Source of the DNA: Hyphobacterium indicum
GTDB lineage: Bacteria; Pseudomonadota; Alphaproteobacteria; Caulobacterales; Maricaulaceae
Direction of reading: 5' to 3'
Assembly: GCF_003129605.1 (NCBI RefSeq)
Contig: NZ_QBDX01000004.1
Location: 496,001 to 560,000 of the forward strand
DNA: 64,000 nucleotides
The notes beneath the pieces were generated by a model. It saw nothing but the letters and a program-made list of their open reading frames with translations, was not told the DNA's origin and made no database searches. This document shows, in pieces, positions 63,669 to 64,000 of the stretch (within the stretch, counting starts at the first letter, position 1; every line of letters starts with the position of its first letter). The position numbers were made by a program, and so were the translations under genes.

Positions 63669-63697
63669 TTGCCCTTTGAGACACCCTCCGCTATAAG
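63669..63697 (+). promoter_or_regulatory. rpmE: Possible rpmE promoter
   Basis: TTGCCC (63669-63674) and TATAAG (63692-63697) are 17 bases apart. Downstream, CCGCC and GGCGG form a small hairpin, and an alternative longer pairing of CTCCGC with GCGGAG exists. A GGAG ribosome-binding site then precedes rpmE. Confidence 0.45.
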
Positions 63698-63751
63698 CCG
63701 CCGCTCATTTGGCGGAGTGATCCGCAAGACAGCCTGACGTGCCGGAGCACC

Positions 63752-63973
63752 ATGATGCAAAAAGACATTCATCCCGATTATCACATGATCAATGTGACCA
63801 TGACCAACGGCACGACCTTCCAGACCCGTTCGACCTGGGGCAAGGAAGGCGACACGCTGAACCTGGATATCGACCCGACCACGCACCCGGCCTGGACCGG
63901 TGGCGACCAGAAGCTGATGGACCGCGGTGGCCGCGTGTCGCGCTTCAAGGACAAGTTCAAGGGTTTCGCCTGA
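63752..63973 (+). CDS. rpmE: 50S ribosomal protein L31
   Basis: A 73-aa ribosomal protein: [20 protein letters not shown], then [34 protein letters not shown]. The zinc-binding cysteines of the E. coli form are absent, as is normal for the alphaproteobacterial L31. Two adjacent ATGs are possible (63752 and 63755); GGAG upstream permits either. It seems a separate transcript from the stator-like pair. Confidence 0.97.
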   Translation: MMQKDIHPDYHMINVTMTNGTTFQTRSTWGKEGDTLNLDIDPTTHPAWTGGDQKLMDRGGRVSRFKDKFKGFA

Positions 63974-64000
63974 TCCTTTTCAAGGATATCGGAATCGAAA

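Noticed and set aside
63974-64000. Terminator of rpmE
   Set aside because: ATCCTT/AAGGAT after the stop is only 6 bp and the window ends before any T-run could be judged.

Overview
The window looks like the chromosome of a marine-type alphaproteobacterium, probably near Maricaulales, Hyphomonadales or Parvularculales. The evidence is high-GC coding with strong third-position bias, an alphaproteobacterial L31, TonB-dependent receptors and many envelope hydrolases, and a fused N-acetylglutamate kinase/synthase of the kind characterised in Maricaulis maris, next to an N-acetylornithine carbamoyltransferase. I saw no tRNA, rRNA, CRISPR array, transposase or integrase. The lineage is an inference from gene content.

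Layout. 1-4.1 kb (minus strand): an agmatine-to-putrescine cluster (aguA, aguB) with a beta-lactamase-fold hydrolase between the two genes and a GNAT-nitrilase fusion cut by the window edge. 4.2-7.4 kb: a large Oar-like TonB-dependent receptor with its own terminator. 7.8-22.9 kb (plus strand): a GT39 glycosyltransferase, then a type II secretion system in the order gspD, gspO, [methyltransferase, RgpF-like], gspE, F, G, H, I, J, K, L, M and a GspC-like gene. Most neighbours overlap by 1-28 bases. 23.0-25.9 kb: a secreted metzincin protease and a small periplasmic STN-like protein, likely substrate and partner. 25.9-29.2 kb (minus): the arg operon argF'-argBA-argC. 29.3-30.5 kb (minus): three related small lipoproteins, two of them a recent tandem duplication. 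30.6-34.3 kb (plus): kdsB, a histidine-phosphatase-like gene with an altered active site, an AMACR-like gene and a ferredoxin-reductase-like gene, all overlapping by 4 bases. 35.6-42.5 kb: a thioester alpha-2-macroglobulin and its partner PBP1C. 42.6-47.1 kb (minus): a repetitive periplasmic protein, an alpha/beta hydrolase, a ferritin-like diiron protein, a fatty-acid hydroxylase family protein and a small membrane-anchored protein. 47.1-61.5 kb: a TonB receptor divergent from a catabolic-looking run (NylB-like hydrolase, GMC oxidoreductase, coniferyl-aldehyde-type dehydrogenase, SDR, penicillin acylase, PhoD phosphatase). 61.6-64 kb: a MotA/ExbB-like and OmpA/MotB-like pair followed by rpmE.

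The most unusual structure is at 54.85-57.43 kb. A perfect 45-bp direct repeat frames a more AT-rich segment holding an AraC regulator and an S41 peptidase lipoprotein, which converge with no base between their stop codons. The segment sits between the SDR and the penicillin acylase. The right repeat ends inside a 15-base inverted repeat, GTGAACGCCGTTCAC. A close relative of that motif lies about 40 bases upstream of the ferritin-like gene, which suggests a shared operator. Other points of interest are the lipidated secretin, the two glycan-type genes inside the secretion operon, the duplicated lipoproteins, the terminator-shaped hairpin just before argF', and the histidine-phosphatase homologue with Asn in place of the second catalytic His.
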